Positions 1-5,354 of a DNA stretch of 5,354 nucleotides are shown here, one piece after another. The DNA is from Candidatus Aenigmatarchaeota archaeon. Lineage in GTDB: Archaea; Aenigmatarchaeota; Aenigmatarchaeia; CG10238-14; SpSt-28. The stretch spans positions 1-5,354 of the forward strand of contig JAGGZO010000067.1 of the NCBI GenBank assembly GCA_021161995.1, read 5' to 3'. Below the pieces are notes generated by a model. The model worked only from the letters and a program-made list of their open reading frames with translations, was not told the origin of the DNA and ran no database searches. Position 1 is the first letter of the stretch, and the number at the start of each line of letters is the position of its first letter. A program made the position numbers and the translations under genes.

Positions 1-188
1 AAGGATTATTGAGAGAAGGCTACATAGTGTTCGTTAGCATAAAGGATCTCAAAGATAGAGATTTGAGTGAGTTAAAAAGAGCTATAGACAAACTAAAGAG
101 AACTGTCCTTGCTTTGAATGGAGATATTGTTGGTGTAGAAGAAGACTTTATTGTTCTAACTCCTGGTTATGCAAAAATAGCAAGATAA
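1..188 (+). CDS. sepF: SepF, archaeal cell-division protein (C-terminal part only)
   Basis: Reading from base 3 gives 61 codons ending at TAA 186-188; the 5' part lies before the window. The peptide has the shape of the C-terminal core of archaeal SepF (DUF552). A hydrophobic strand (GYIVFVSIKDL) is followed by a charged helix (roughly residues 21-38 of the fragment), then the NGDIVGVEEDFIVLTP block, in which the GD turn is characteristic. In the family this core dimerises and binds the C-terminal tail of FtsZ, while an N-terminal amphipathic helix, not visible here, anchors FtsZ filaments to the membrane at the division site. The protein ends a few residues after LTPGY, as archaeal members do, so the 3' end looks intact. 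It is convergent with the thermosome gene, and its promoter and upstream neighbours cannot be seen. Identity is by motif recognition of a short fragment. The main alternative is a SepF paralogue without a division role. Confidence 0.82.
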   Translation, partial: GLLREGYIVFVSIKDLKDRDLSELKRAIDKLKRTVLALNGDIVGVEEDFIVLTPGYAKIAR

Positions 189-189
189 A

Positions 190-212
190 CTTTTCATTCT
201 TATTTTATTTTT
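190..212 (+). terminator. T-rich terminator-like tract of sepF
   Basis: Immediately after the sepF stop the + strand is a run of T-rich clusters (cttttcattcttattttatt, then more T), ending in the 12-base palindrome atttttaaaaat at 207-218. Oligo-T tracts without a strong hairpin are the usual archaeal termination signal. The location between two convergent genes fits, but the exact end point is not determined. Confidence 0.5.
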
Positions 213-241
213 AAAAATCAAACAGTCAGGTTTTATTCATC

Positions 242-259
242 AAAAACAGAATTTAAAAA
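242..259 (-). terminator. T-tract terminator of the thermosome gene
   Basis: Read on the - strand, 15 bases past the thermosome stop there is a TTTTT run (255-259) and then a second TTTTT run (242-246). No convincing stem-loop precedes them. Tandem oligo-T runs downstream of a stop fit archaeal factor-independent termination. The rest of the 189-274 gap shows no gene. Confidence 0.45.
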
Positions 260-274
260 GAGGGGTTAGGAAGT

Positions 275-1918
275 TTACTCTTCTCCAGGTCCTCCTGGTG
301 TTTTGGTTTCCTTTTCCAGTTTACTGGCAGCTATCACATCATCTATTCTTAGTATCATTTCTGCTGCTTCTGTTGCTGATTTAACTGCTTGTACCTTAAC
401 TTTCAATGGTTCTATCACTCCTAGCTCGTACATATCTTCTGGTTCTCCACTGTCTAAGTTCAAACCAAATGCCTTCTTACCCTTTTCATGAGCTGCTCTT
501 AACTTTAGCATTGTGTCAATTGGATCTAAACCAGCATTTTCTGCTAGAGTTCTTGGAATAATCTCCATGGCATCTGCAAATGCTAGTATTGCCAATTGCT
601 CTCTTCCCGGATACTTCTGAGCTACCTTTCTTAGCTCAACTGCGACTTCTATTTCTGATGCACCACCACCAGGAACTATCTTACCTAATTCTAATGCAGA
701 AGTAACTGCACCGATAGCATCCTCTACCGCTCTATCAATTTCATCAACAACGTGTTCAGTACCACCTCTTACTAAAATTGTTACAGACTTTGGATTCTTG
801 CAACCCCTTACAAAAATCATGTTGTCTCCACCAACTCTTCTTTCTTCAACAACTTCTGCATAACCTAGATCTTCTGGTTTCAAATCATCTAAGTTTGTTA
901 TTATCTTTGCACTTGTTGCTTTTGCTAATTTCTCCATGTCTGATTTCTTTATTCTTCTAGCTGCAAGTACACCATGTTTAGCTAAGAAGTGCTGTGCTAA
1001 GTCATCGATACCTTTTTGACAAAAGACTACGTTAGCACCAGCCTTAACTATTTTTTCAACCATCTCTTTTAACATCTTCTCTTCTTGCTCGATGAAAGCT
1101 TGTAATTGATCTGGGCTAGTAATTCTTATTTCAGCATCTGTTTCTGTTTCTTTAACTTCTAATGCAGTATCAATCAAAACAATCTTAGCTTTCTTGACTA
1201 CCTTTGGCATTTGTGGATGAACAACTTCTTTGTCTATGACTATACCATATATCAATTCTGTATCTTCAACAGATCCTCCCTGTTTCTTTTCTCTCTTTAT
1301 ATCTTCTCTATCTATGACTATTTTACCATTCTCTTTGCTAGCAACTGTCTTTACTGCTTTGACAACCAGCTCTGCAATTTTTTCACTCGCACCAGTACCA
1401 GATTTTCCCGTCATCGCAGTAAACGCAATTTTCTTCAATAGTTCATCGTCATCTAGCTTTATCTCTTTAGATGACTTTTCAAGAATATCAATAGCATGTT
1501 TCATTGCAATCTTGAAACCCTTTACTATGACTGTTGGATGAATATCAGCATCCAATAATTCTTCTGCCTTCTTTAATAACTCACCAGCTATAACAACGCT
1601 AGTAGTTGTACCATCACCAGCCTCCTGATTTTGTGTTTTAGCAACCTCTACCATCATTTTAGCTGCTGGATGCTCTATCTCCATCTCTTCTAGTATTGTT
1701 ACACCATCGTTTGTTATCGTTATGTCTCCTAAACTGTCAACGAGCATTTTGTCCATTCCTTTTGGACCAAGAGTTGTTCTAACTGTATCAGCAACTGTTT
1801 TAGCAGCAGCTATGTTATTCTTCAAAGCATCTCTTCCTTTAGTTCTTACTGTTCCTTCTGGTAGTATTAGAACAGGCTGTCCTCCTAACTGGGCCAACAT
1901 AGCTCTTGGTTCTGCCAT
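275..1918 (-). CDS. ths: Thermosome subunit (group II chaperonin)
   Basis: A complete 547-residue group II chaperonin subunit, which assembles into the double-ring cytosolic ATP-driven folding machine of archaea. Equatorial-domain signatures are LGPKGMDKM (50-58), the NDG turn (70-72), GDGTTT (101-106, phosphate binding) and VPGGGASE (415-422). D400 in RAVEDAIGAV matches the catalytic aspartate of chaperonins (GroEL D398). The apical domain carries the group II helical protrusion that acts as a built-in lid, around 255-292 (AEIRITSPDQLQAFIEQEE), so no GroES partner is needed. The length is normal for the family. The ATG at 1918 is supported by the strong RBS just before it, although M7 is a possible alternative. 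The tail ends TPGGPGEE rather than the Gly-Met-rich repeat of many thermosomes. The upstream terminator and TATA box suggest its own transcript. Alpha versus beta type cannot be decided with one subunit visible. No frameshift or missing key residue was seen. Confidence 0.98.
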   Translation of the reverse strand: MAEPRAMLAQLGGQPVLILPEGTVRTKGRDALKNNIAAAKTVADTVRTTLGPKGMDKMLVDSLGDITITNDGVTILEEMEIEHPAAKMMVEVAKTQNQEAGDGTTTSVVIAGELLKKAEELLDADIHPTVIVKGFKIAMKHAIDILEKSSKEIKLDDDELLKKIAFTAMTGKSGTGASEKIAELVVKAVKTVASKENGKIVIDREDIKREKKQGGSVEDTELIYGIVIDKEVVHPQMPKVVKKAKIVLIDTALEVKETETDAEIRITSPDQLQAFIEQEEKMLKEMVEKIVKAGANVVFCQKGIDDLAQHFLAKHGVLAARRIKKSDMEKLAKATSAKIITNLDDLKPEDLGYAEVVEERRVGGDNMIFVRGCKNPKSVTILVRGGTEHVVDEIDRAVEDAIGAVTSALELGKIVPGGGASEIEVAVELRKVAQKYPGREQLAILAFADAMEIIPRTLAENAGLDPIDTMLKLRAAHEKGKKAFGLNLDSGEPEDMYELGVIEPLKVKVQAVKSATEAAEMILRIDDVIAASKLEKETKTPGGPGEE

Positions 1919-1921
1919 CTT

Positions 1922-1928
1922 ATCACCT
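1922..1928 (-). promoter_or_regulatory. Strong Shine-Dalgarno of the thermosome gene
   Basis: On the - strand AGGTGAT ends 3 bases before the ATG at 1918. It is an exact complement of the 3' end of archaeal 16S rRNA (ATCACCT). It fixes the start codon and predicts efficient initiation, as expected for an abundant chaperonin. Confidence 0.85.
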
Positions 1929-1947
1929 TATTTTAAAATTGAAGTGA

Positions 1948-1964
1948 ATTATTTAAATCTAACT
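1948..1964 (-). promoter_or_regulatory. TATA box and BRE-like element of the thermosome gene
   Basis: On the - strand TTTAAATA (1950-1957) is centred about 35 bases before the ATG, and purine-rich AGTTAGA (1958-1964) lies directly upstream in the BRE position. With the usual archaeal spacing of about 25 bases from TATA to start, transcription would begin about 10 bases before the ATG, leaving a short leader that just contains the RBS. The element fits the archaeal TBP/TFB consensus, but the start point is inferred. Confidence 0.65.
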
Positions 1965-1966
1965 CT

Positions 1967-1980
1967 GTATGTACGTATAC
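1967..1980 (-). promoter_or_regulatory. Operator-like palindromic patch upstream of the thermosome TATA box
   Basis: GTATACGTACATAC on the - strand contains nested symmetries: the hexamers GTATAC and TACGTA, and GTAT-N6-ATAC arms. It starts about 10 bases upstream of the TATA box, where an archaeal activator or regulator could act on TFB/TBP recruitment. It also stands out from the plain A/T-rich surroundings. No known heat-shock operator is recognised in it, so function is conjecture. Confidence 0.25.
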
Positions 1981-1984
1981 GAAC

Positions 1985-2006
1985 AAAAAACCGAAAAAAT
2001 ATCGGT
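1985..2006 (-). terminator. Hairpin plus T-tract terminator after valS
   Basis: On the - strand ACCGA (2002-2006) and TCGGT (1990-1994) form a 5-bp stem around a T-rich 7-base loop, followed directly by TTTTT (1985-1989). It lies about 70 bases after the valS stop and upstream of the thermosome promoter elements, so it separates the two units. A further TTTTT run at 2069-2073, right after the valS stop, may assist. No gene or RNA is otherwise seen in the 1919-2075 gap. Confidence 0.55.
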
Positions 2007-2075
2007 CTAAGCAAACAATTTAAGCTGAAATCAATAAAGACAATTAATTTGACTGCTTTGGCGAATTGAAAAAGA

Positions 2076-4418
2076 TTAAGAAACGATATTGTGGCAGAGA
2101 ACTAGATCATCCTTAAATTCGGCTAACTCTTCTGGTATTTCCACTTTTATCTTACTCTTTAGACTTTTACCCTCTGATTTTTTCTTGTTCCATATGGTTG
2201 AATCGAACTCTAATAGTTTTTCTGTCCTCTTAATAAGATCCTCGGAGTAAAATTCTTTTTCCTCATCACCAAAAGTTTCTAAATGAACTGTTTTATTGTA
2301 AAGTTGTCTGTATATGAAATCTGTTGTTGCTGGAATTATAGGTGTTAGCATTTTCAATATCTCTCTAAGAACAAAATACAGAGTAAACCATGCTGATTTT
2401 GCTTTTTCTTCACTTAGTTTAAGGTTGGCTCTTTTCTTAACTAATTCTATGTAGTGAGATGCAAACACATCCCATATGAATCTGTACAGTGTTTGCATAC
2501 CCAGATGAAACTCCATTCTTTCGTAGTATTTCTTAACATCATTTTTAATTTTATGTAATTCGGACAAAATCCATAGATCGGTTGCTTCTAACTTCTCAGG
2601 TTTTTCTACTTGTGGAAACTGTGAAATGAATCTAGCTATGTTCAATATTTTTGTCAAAAACTTTGACATACCAGCTATTTTCTGTTCAGATATTCTGTAA
2701 TCTGAGCCAACAACACATTCCATTGAAATCCATAATCTAAGAGGTTCGGCACCATATTTCTCAATTATATCTTCTGGATAAATCACATTGCCTAACGATT
2801 TACTCATCTTTCTTCCTTTGGCATCCAAACCCATTCCGTTTATCATTACATGTTCGAATGCTCTCTTACCGGTTAATTGATACACTCTTAATAGTGTATA
2901 GTATAACCATGTCCTTATTATTTCATAACCTTGCGGTCTTAGTTTTATACTGTTGATAAATGTTTTCTTGAAAAATTCTTCATCTCTCAAATACTTAGTA
3001 ATAAACAAAATGCTTATTGAACTATCGAACCATGTATCTAAAACTCTCGTTTCACCTCTCCAATCATTAGCACCACATTTTGGACATTTATCAATCGATG
3101 GTCTCTCTTTCCACGGTCTATAATATTTTCCAGGTTCTGGCACATACTTATAACCACATTTTTCACATGTCCAAATTGGTATTTCAGTGCCGTAGTATCT
3201 TCTTCTTGAAATAGGCCAATCTATAGCAACTGAATTGATCCAATCAATGAGTCTCTGTTTATGCTGCTCTGGGTGCCAAGTCATCTCGTCAGCAAACTTT
3301 CTTATAACATCCAGGAAATCCATCTGTTTTAGATAATATTCTTTCATCGAAATTATTTCTATCTCGTTTTTACATCTTTCATGAACAGGAACATCATGCT
3401 CTATTTCTTCTTCTTTTATTATTAGTCCCTTTTCTTTTAACAATTCAACAATCTCTTTCCTTGCTTCTTTGACTTTCAAACCTTTTAACAAATCATCTGT
3501 CATCCTACCTTCTTGATTTATGATGACATGTGGTTTTATTCCCTCTTCTCTGAATATTCTAACATCAACTATATCACCGAATGAACAAACCATCATGGCA
3601 CCAGTTCCAAATTCTGGTTTAGCTTCATTCCTTGGCTTTACAGGAACCTCTAAATCATAAAGTGGTACTACAGCATGCATACCCTCATATTTTTTGTATC
3701 TCTCATCTTCTGGATTGTATATCACCAAACCACATGCACCAAGAAGCTCCGGTCTCGTTGTGGCAATGATTAAATCATCTCCAGTTTCTTTGACTTTGAA
3801 TTTTATGTAGTAAAGCTTTCCATGCACTTTTTTGTACTCGACTTCGTTATCAGCTATGGTTGTTTTACAATGTGGACAATAGTTTGTTGGTCTATCGGCT
3901 TCATAGATCAAACCCTTTTTCCAAACCTCAATAAAAGTAGCTTGTGTTAATCTTCTGTATTCTTCGCTATCAGTGTAATAAAAATTCTTGTTGAAGTCTG
4001 CAGAGAATAATAATCTCTTCATTATGTTTGTCATTCTTTCACAATATCTATCGAGGATATGACTACACTTTTCAACAAAAACTTCTCTTGGAACTTCCCA
4101 CATGTTTATTCCTTCATATTTTTCTACATAGCCTTCTACCGGTAAACCATTTCTATCCATTCCCATTGGATACAACACAGCAAAACCGAGCATTCTATAA
4201 GCTCTAGCAACAAAATCATGATAAGAATAGCTAATTGCAGCACCTATATGCCAGAAAGGTCCAGGATATGGTGGTGGTGTATCAATAACAAACACTTTTT
4301 TATCTGTATTTGGATCAAAAGCATACAATTTATCCCATTCCTTTTCCCATTGTTCAAGCATTTTTAACTCTATTTCTTTGCTCCAAACCTTTTGCTCTAT
4401 TTTTGGTTTAAACTCCAT
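2076..4418 (-). CDS. valS: Valyl-tRNA synthetase (archaeal type)
   Basis: A class Ia synthetase of 780 residues, charging tRNA-Val with valine and hydrolysing mischarged Thr-tRNA. The Rossmann-fold active site opens with PPPYPGPFWHIGAA (48-61), where the HIGH signature reads HIGA. The GMDRNGLPVE block (86-95) is typical of archaeal ValRS, unlike bacterial GTDHAGIATQ. The CP1 editing domain spans about 200-345, with TTRPE (220-224) and FGTGAMMVCSFGDIVDV (270-286). DWPISRRRYYGTEIPIW (400-416) and LDTWFDSSIS (460-469) are archaeal ValRS hallmarks and argue against IleRS or LeuRS. KMSKS is intact at 537-541. Zinc-ligand candidates are C181/C184, perhaps with H346/C349, and C418/C421 with C445/C448. 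The helical anticodon-binding domain occupies about 612-745, and the protein stops shortly after it with no long C-terminal coiled coil. That makes it somewhat short for ValRS. The ATG lies 26 bases after the upstream regulator stop and lacks a clear Shine-Dalgarno. Confidence 0.93.
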   Translation of the reverse strand: MEFKPKIEQKVWSKEIELKMLEQWEKEWDKLYAFDPNTDKKVFVIDTPPPYPGPFWHIGAAISYSYHDFVARAYRMLGFAVLYPMGMDRNGLPVEGYVEKYEGINMWEVPREVFVEKCSHILDRYCERMTNIMKRLLFSADFNKNFYYTDSEEYRRLTQATFIEVWKKGLIYEADRPTNYCPHCKTTIADNEVEYKKVHGKLYYIKFKVKETGDDLIIATTRPELLGACGLVIYNPEDERYKKYEGMHAVVPLYDLEVPVKPRNEAKPEFGTGAMMVCSFGDIVDVRIFREEGIKPHVIINQEGRMTDDLLKGLKVKEARKEIVELLKEKGLIIKEEEIEHDVPVHERCKNEIEIISMKEYYLKQMDFLDVIRKFADEMTWHPEQHKQRLIDWINSVAIDWPISRRRYYGTEIPIWTCEKCGYKYVPEPGKYYRPWKERPSIDKCPKCGANDWRGETRVLDTWFDSSISILFITKYLRDEEFFKKTFINSIKLRPQGYEIIRTWLYYTLLRVYQLTGKRAFEHVMINGMGLDAKGRKMSKSLGNVIYPEDIIEKYGAEPLRLWISMECVVGSDYRISEQKIAGMSKFLTKILNIARFISQFPQVEKPEKLEATDLWILSELHKIKNDVKKYYERMEFHLGMQTLYRFIWDVFASHYIELVKKRANLKLSEEKAKSAWFTLYFVLREILKMLTPIIPATTDFIYRQLYNKTVHLETFGDEEKEFYSEDLIKRTEKLLEFDSTIWNKKKSEGKSLKSKIKVEIPEELAEFKDDLVLCHNIVS

Positions 4419-4430
4419 AAAATTATTTCT

Positions 4431-4450
4431 CGGGTGTTATTTTTTTATTT
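4431..4450 (-). promoter_or_regulatory. A-rich TATA-like element at the regulator/valS junction
   Basis: The - strand AAATAAAAAAATAA (4437-4450) overlaps the regulator stop codon and is centred about 25 bases before the valS ATG. That is the spacing of a TATA box to a start site on or beside the ATG, meaning leaderless initiation. The 26-base gap contains no convincing Shine-Dalgarno (only CCCGAGAAAT), which is compatible with that reading. The run is not a good TATA consensus and could be chance in AT-rich DNA. Confidence 0.25.
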
Positions 4451-5354
4451 CTGCGATAATTCGACTATATCTTCAAAGTTCTTTGCTTTTTTTATTTCAT
4501 CGATGGTGACCATTGGAAACATTGAATCAACACCGATAGGCCTCTTAGATACTATTATGCCTCTAATATTTACACACTTAGAAAATTTCTCACTAATTAC
4601 TATATTTTTCATCACATGTTCTTCTCTTGTTTCTATTATATGGGTGATTATTTTAGCTTTATGCTTAGCAACAATATCAAATGGTGATTTATGTAAGTTA
4701 AATGCTATTGCTTTTAGCATTTTGTATTTTTCAAGCACTAGTCTCTTAATCAATCCAATTTTTTCTTTAAGTATTATTGATGAAATATTTCTGGATATCT
4801 CTTTAATATCAACTGTTTTCCTTATGTTATCACCAAGTATTTTTTCTATTTTTATAACAGTTCTCAAGCTTGGCTTGTTTATACCTTTCTCTATCTCATA
4901 GAGACACTTTTTAGAAATACCTATAGCATCCGCTAAAGTTGTTAGACTATACCCCTTAGAGATACGGAGCTCTTTTAGCTTATTGGTATCAATGTAGCAC
5001 AATCTCCTGCCCTTATAAACATAAGAATCGAAACTAAGATTTCCTTTTATTATCGAAATGAAAGTTGAAGGAGTGACAACAACTATACCAAACCTAAAGT
5101 ATATCATATTATCGGAGAACGTTATTCTTGAATCACCAAAAGAAATGACAATTGGCACAGCATCAAAAACCTTAGATATTTTAATCAGGTCGTCAGCTAT
5201 CTGTTTCTCGAGGGAATCAACGTTAAGATAGACTTTTATTACGAACGACTTATTACCTTTACTGGCAAAAATATCAAAACTATAACTAGAGCTTGTAAAA
5301 ACTTTATAACCTCTATTCTTGAGAACTAAGTAAATACACTCCAATATATTCTCT
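4445..5354 (-). CDS. COG1395-family archaeal HTH regulator, 5' end cut by window
   Basis: A predicted archaeal transcriptional regulator of the MJ0164/MTH967-like (COG1395) family. The reading frame is open to the window edge. The first possible start inside it is TTG at 5342-5344, but the in-frame codons before that read ENI and continue the first helix of the N-terminal domain. The true start therefore probably lies just outside. Counting from that TTG, residues 1-90 form a mixed alpha/beta domain resembling a PD-(D/E)XK nuclease fold (SFDIF at 22-26, FVIKV at 34-38) without the usual acidic residue before the lysine. Residues 122-170 are a Cro/C1 (XRE) helix-turn-helix (LKELRISKGYSLTTLADAIG, then ISKKCLYEIEKG). 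A C-terminal domain (about 190-299) carries the family's SPFDIVAK motif. The missing N-terminus appears to be only a few residues. It precedes valS by 26 bases on the same strand, so co-transcription is likely. Target DNA and ligand are unknown. Confidence 0.85.
   Translation of the reverse strand, partial: ENILECIYLVLKNRGYKVFTSSSYSFDIFASKGNKSFVIKVYLNVDSLEKQIADDLIKISKVFDAVPIVISFGDSRITFSDNMIYFRFGIVVVTPSTFISIIKGNLSFDSYVYKGRRLCYIDTNKLKELRISKGYSLTTLADAIGISKKCLYEIEKGINKPSLRTVIKIEKILGDNIRKTVDIKEISRNISSIILKEKIGLIKRLVLEKYKMLKAIAFNLHKSPFDIVAKHKAKIITHIIETREEHVMKNIVISEKFSKCVNIRGIIVSKRPIGVDSMFPMVTIDEIKKAKNFEDIVELSQK

Noticed and set aside
207..218. Perfect 12-base palindrome atttttaaaaat as an operator or recombination site
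   Set aside because: It consists only of A and T in a convergent gap and is better explained as part of the T-rich terminator sequence.
303..1541. Several 60-103 residue + strand open frames inside the thermosome gene
   Set aside because: All are complementary to conserved chaperonin codons and have Ser/Leu/Phe-rich compositions typical of antisense shadows.
1959..1963. Possible Archaeoglobus-type heat-shock motif CTAAC-N5-GTTAG before the thermosome gene
   Set aside because: Only one half-site is present. The matching half at 5-base spacing is absent.
1722..2069. 115-residue + strand open frame spanning the 5' end of the thermosome gene and the gap
   Set aside because: It is mostly antisense to a certain gene, and its tail is the translated intergenic region. 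It has no RBS or recognisable motif.
2076..4418. Assignment as isoleucyl- or leucyl-tRNA synthetase
   Set aside because: The GMDRNGLP, DWPISRRRYYGTEIPIW and LDTWFDSSIS blocks match archaeal ValRS. The GWD(C/T)HGLP block of IleRS and the LeuRS patterns are missing.
4392..4901. 169-residue + strand open frame opposite the regulator and valS junction
   Set aside because: It is a low-complexity, Ile/Phe/Ser/Leu-rich antisense shadow of two recognisable genes, with no family resemblance.

Overview
This is an AT-rich stretch of archaeal chromosome carrying four protein-coding genes, two of them cut by the window edges. The archaeal assignment rests on four things: a group II chaperonin (thermosome), an archaeal-type valyl-tRNA synthetase with a GMDRNGLP block, a regulator of the archaea-specific COG1395 (MJ0164/MTH967-like) family, and the C-terminus of an archaeal SepF. 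The thermosome start is also preceded by a TATA box and a Shine-Dalgarno matching the archaeal 16S tail. SepF implies FtsZ-based division, which argues for a euryarchaeal, DPANN or similar lineage rather than a classical crenarchaeon. The sequence alone does not place it more precisely.

Layout: positions 1-188 hold the last 61 codons of sepF on the + strand. A short convergent gap (189-274) carries T-rich terminator-like tracts for both strands. The thermosome gene (275-1918) lies on the - strand. The 157-base gap upstream of it (1919-2075) holds a hairpin-plus-T-tract terminator for valS, then an operator-like dyad, a TATA box and a strong RBS, so the thermosome looks like an independent transcription unit. 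valS (2076-4418, - strand) follows. Only 26 bases separate it from the upstream - strand regulator gene (4445-5354), whose 5' end is outside the window. Regulator and valS are probably co-transcribed, although valS could also have a leaderless promoter at the junction.

The genes are mostly housekeeping: division, protein folding, and charging of tRNA-Val with editing, plus one poorly characterised DNA-binding protein. I found no mobile element, CRISPR array, RNA gene or defence system, and nothing that amounts to a new system. The items most worth a second look are an apparent internal duplication of a degenerate nuclease-like fold around the HTH of the regulator, its tight linkage to valS, the hairpin terminator, and the altered HIGH signature (HIGA) of the ValRS.
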